A stretch of DNA of 64,000 bases from CAYSSJ01 sp964433675. GTDB lineage: Bacteria; Cloacimonadota; Cloacimonadia; Cloacimonadales; TCS61. Where the stretch lies: positions 1 to 64,000 of the forward strand of contig CAYSSJ010000008.1 in assembly GCA_964433675.1 (NCBI GenBank), in the 5' to 3' direction. Made by a program: the position numbers and the translations under genes. The notes below the pieces were generated by a model, which was not told the DNA's origin, ran no database searches, and saw only the letters and a list, made by a program, of their open reading frames with translations. Below are positions 61,921 to 64,000 of this stretch, in pieces; position 1 is the stretch's first letter; each line of letters opens with the position of its first letter.

Positions 61921-62669
61921 GAGCTATTATCATAGCTGCTGGTAAAGGAACGAGATTGTATCCTCTTACTAAAAACACGCCCAAAAGCCTTTTGGAAATA
62001 GGTAAAGGTTTAACACTATTAGAATCCCAACTACACAGCCTGAAAGAGAATAATATTAAAGATGTTACTATTATTGTCGGATATCGGGCGGAACAGATAG
62101 AGGCAAAATTAAAAAAATATGATGGGGATTTTAATATCAATACGATTTTTAATCCTTTCTACGATTGTTCGAATAATCTCGTTTCTGTTTGGATGGCTCG
62201 ACATCTTATGGACGATGAGTTTATCACAATTAATGGAGATGATCTGTTTAAACCTTCTGTAATTGAAAACCTATTGAAATCAAAAAATAATATCACGATG
62301 GTAATTGATGAAAAAGAAAAATATGATGAAGATGATATGAAAGTAGTTCATCATGATGGTTTAATCCAAAAAGTTAGCAAAAAGATTCCTATTGTGGAAA
62401 CTAATGGTGAATCTATCGGAATCATCAAATTTTCCGGTAAAGGACCAAAAATATATGTAAATGTATTGGAAGAAATGGTGAGGAAAAAAGAAAACTTAAA
62501 TATATTTTATCTTCAAGCTATACAAGAGATCATCAATAAGGGCTATCCCGTTCACTTTTCCAAATGTGCCCCAGATGATTGGGCGGAGTTGGATTTTCAT
62601 CCTGATCTTGTCCTAATTAAACAGTATCTAAAAAAATCAAACCTGATAGACACCATTTTCGCTGATTGA
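61917..62669 (+). CDS. Nucleotidyltransferase, phosphocholine cytidylyltransferase (LicC)-like
   Basis: A 250-residue sugar-nucleotidyltransferase-fold enzyme. The nucleotide loop AAGKGTRLYPLTKNTPKSLL is at residues 7-26, NPFYDCSNNLVSVWMA and INGDDLFK follow. The NN-containing stretch and the KKIP/GESIGI patterns resemble LicC-type CTP:phosphocholine cytidylyltransferases. It should make the CDP-activated donor for LicD next to it. The kinase (LicA) and uptake genes are absent here. Confidence 0.82.
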   Translation: MRAIIIAAGKGTRLYPLTKNTPKSLLEIGKGLTLLESQLHSLKENNIKDVTIIVGYRAEQIEAKLKKYDGDFNINTIFNPFYDCSNNLVSVWMARHLMDDEFITINGDDLFKPSVIENLLKSKNNITMVIDEKEKYDEDDMKVVHHDGLIQKVSKKIPIVETNGESIGIIKFSGKGPKIYVNVLEEMVRKKENLNIFYLQAIQEIINKGYPVHFSKCAPDDWAELDFHPDLVLIKQYLKKSNLIDTIFAD

Positions 62670-62714
62670 TGATGAGTAATTTATTCACAATACAAAATAA
62701 TTTTGAGGGATGTT

Positions 62715-63311
62715 ATGATACATGACCTACTAAAAACCAAACGCGTAATTTTGGCTTCTGCATCTCCCCGCAGAAAAGAGCTGTTTCGCATGTTAGGGAT
62801 CAAAGCTATCCCAAAACCATCAAATATTGATGAAAACACACACTATACTTCACCGGCGAAAATCGTTACTGTTCACGCCATCAACAAAGCAAGGCACATA
62901 GCAACGGATTATGATCCTCGATGCATTGTAGTAGCTGCCGATACGATCGTTTACCACGATAAAACCGTGTTGGGCAAGCCGGAAGATGAGAATCAGGCAA
63001 GAAGATATCTGCGCCGTCTATCGGGAGAGACACACTGCGTTTATACAGGTATAGCTATCTCATATTGTACCAAGGTAATATCCGCTTATGAGAGAACCAA
63101 TGTCACTTTCAATCATATTTCCGAACAGGATATTTCCAGTTACATCGCTACGGATGAACCTTTCGACAAAGCCGGCGCTTATGGAATACAAGGTTTTGGC
63201 GGGCAATTTGTGAAAAAGATCAACGGCTGCTACTTCAATGTGATGGGTTTCCCTATTGCACTTTTCTATCAGCTTTTGCAAGAGGTCTTGGGTAATGAAA
63301 CTGTTTCATAA
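62715..63311 (+). CDS. maf: Maf-family nucleotide pyrophosphatase
   Basis: A 198-residue septum-formation/house-cleaning nucleotide pyrophosphatase. The signature LASASPRRKELF is at residues 13-24, with VVAADTIV and the KAGAYGIQG motif further on. Maf proteins hydrolyse non-canonical nucleoside triphosphates. I use ATG 62715, preceded by GAGGGATG, rather than the TTG at 62703. Its end overlaps the next gene by 17 bases. Confidence 0.92.
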   Translation: MIHDLLKTKRVILASASPRRKELFRMLGIKAIPKPSNIDENTHYTSPAKIVTVHAINKARHIATDYDPRCIVVAADTIVYHDKTVLGKPEDENQARRYLRRLSGETHCVYTGIAISYCTKVISAYERTNVTFNHISEQDISSYIATDEPFDKAGAYGIQGFGGQFVKKINGCYFNVMGFPIALFYQLLQEVLGNETVS

Positions 63312-64000
63312 TGCCACCTTCTTTACTATGAAAGCTGAGGATGATACCCTCAAAGCGATTTTGGTGGACGATGATGGCATTATCATAGATGTTTATAGAG
63401 AGATGCCGATCTTACCTGCAGAGATCGAACATATTGACCTCCAAGAGAGTTTTGTCTATCCGGGTTTTATCGATACTCATACTCATTCTTTTGAAGGTGG
63501 TCTATATAGCCTTGCTGCCAATCTGAATGAAGTTCGCAGTTTCAGAGAATTATTTGAAATCTTGTCTCAGATCAAACCGATAGATGGGAAGATTTTCGCT
63601 TTCTCATTGGACGAAATGCAACTAGCCGAAAGACGTTTCCCCACCAATGAAGAACTGGACGAAATCTATCCTCATAACCCTGTCATGATCAGACGAATAG
63701 ACGGACACTCTGCTGTTTTGAATACCTATGCACTCAAATCTATTCCCTGGAGTGAGAAAATATCGACAGTCTCAAACGGATTGCTACGGGGTCGATTGAA
63801 TGATGAGGCTGCAAACTGGTTTCACCAAATATCCGAGGATTGGATCCTAAGAGCATACCAAGAAGCATCTCAAATAGCAATTCAAAACGGGCACACTACT
63901 ATCCATACCATGATCGGCGATGGCAGGAACGATCCGGAGCATTATACCCTGATAGCGAAAAACTTACATTTATTCCCGATCGGTTTTATCTTGTATCCAC
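63295..64000 (+). CDS. Amidohydrolase-family protein (cut by window edge)
   Basis: An open frame of 235 codons from ATG 63295 to the window end. Near residues 53-63 it has FVYPGFIDTHTHSFEGG, the first metal-binding HxH strand of amidohydrolases, and DGHSAVLN further on fits the YtcJ-like branch. The C-terminal barrel and remaining ligands are outside the window. It overlaps maf by 17 bases, so it is probably cotranscribed. The substrate is unknown. Confidence 0.8.
   Translation, partial: MKLFHNATFFTMKAEDDTLKAILVDDDGIIIDVYREMPILPAEIEHIDLQESFVYPGFIDTHTHSFEGGLYSLAANLNEVRSFRELFEILSQIKPIDGKIFAFSLDEMQLAERRFPTNEELDEIYPHNPVMIRRIDGHSAVLNTYALKSIPWSEKISTVSNGLLRGRLNDEAANWFHQISEDWILRAYQEASQIAIQNGHTTIHTMIGDGRNDPEHYTLIAKNLHLFPIGFILYP

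Overview
The window looks like a Gram-negative bacterium of the FCB group, most likely Candidatus Cloacimonadota or a close relative. This is inferred from gene content; there is no rRNA in the window. Five large exported proteins end in the PNPFNP C-terminal sorting domain typical of type IX-like secretion. There are lipoproteins, outer-membrane barrels and a lipopolysaccharide (LPS)-type locus (MsbA-like exporter, heptosyltransferase-family enzyme). The genome is AT-rich, with genes on both strands. No tRNA, rRNA, CRISPR array, prophage or transposase gene was found.

Layout. (1) 1-790: left edge with a frame-broken copy of a small poly-C ORF, then dispersed repeats. (2) 790-3443 (minus): a lipoprotein, a PEGA-domain protein, a nitrilase-family amidohydrolase and a tiny membrane peptide. 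(3) 3860-13001 (plus): a compact translation and cofactor operon, rimP-nusA-ylxR-L7Ae-infB-rbfA-nrnA-truB-ribF-radA, behind a leader with two hairpins. (4) 13056-19922 (minus): a TPR protein, two GNATs around an ornithine/lysine racemase-like enzyme, an ABC permease plus binding lipoprotein with no ATPase, and ornithine aminotransferase. (5) 20181-25200 (plus): a GT2, surE, pcm, a COG2426 membrane protein and a beta-helix surface protein, each overlapping or nearly abutting the next. (6) 25201-45900: an accessory surface region. It has three GLUG-repeat proteins and a second beta-helix protein, all with sorting tails, plus two outer-membrane proteins, a nitroreductase, TcdA and TatD. A trehalose module (GH65 enzyme plus a HAD/OtsB fusion) lies here too. 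Long intergenic stretches in this region are packed with palindromic and purine-rich repeats. (7) 46050-49340 (minus): MscS, a TagF-like glycerophosphotransferase, a methyltransferase and an AhpD-like protein. (8) 49490-53842 (plus): RqcH/NFACT, a PflX-like radical SAM protein, queC, trmFO. (9) 54392-62669 (plus): an AT-rich LPS/surface glycan locus with an MsbA-like exporter, four glycosyltransferases, a GT9, LicD and a LicC-like cytidylyltransferase. It is followed by maf and an amidohydrolase cut by the window edge.

Most unusual points. Two copies of a small gene carry a poly-C tract (17 and 10 C) inside the reading frame. One copy is in frame and the other is off by one base, and the intact copy sits directly upstream of a GLUG surface-protein gene. 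This is a candidate contingency (phase-variable) locus not explained by known families. A second theme is the repeat material, which sits in a fixed orientation at the 3' ends of surface-protein genes. It includes structured elements with compensatory base changes and a 125-bp inverted repeat pair bracketing about 14 kb. Two adjacent GLUG genes share a nearly identical 194-bp 5' block that ends abruptly, which suggests recombination among surface genes.
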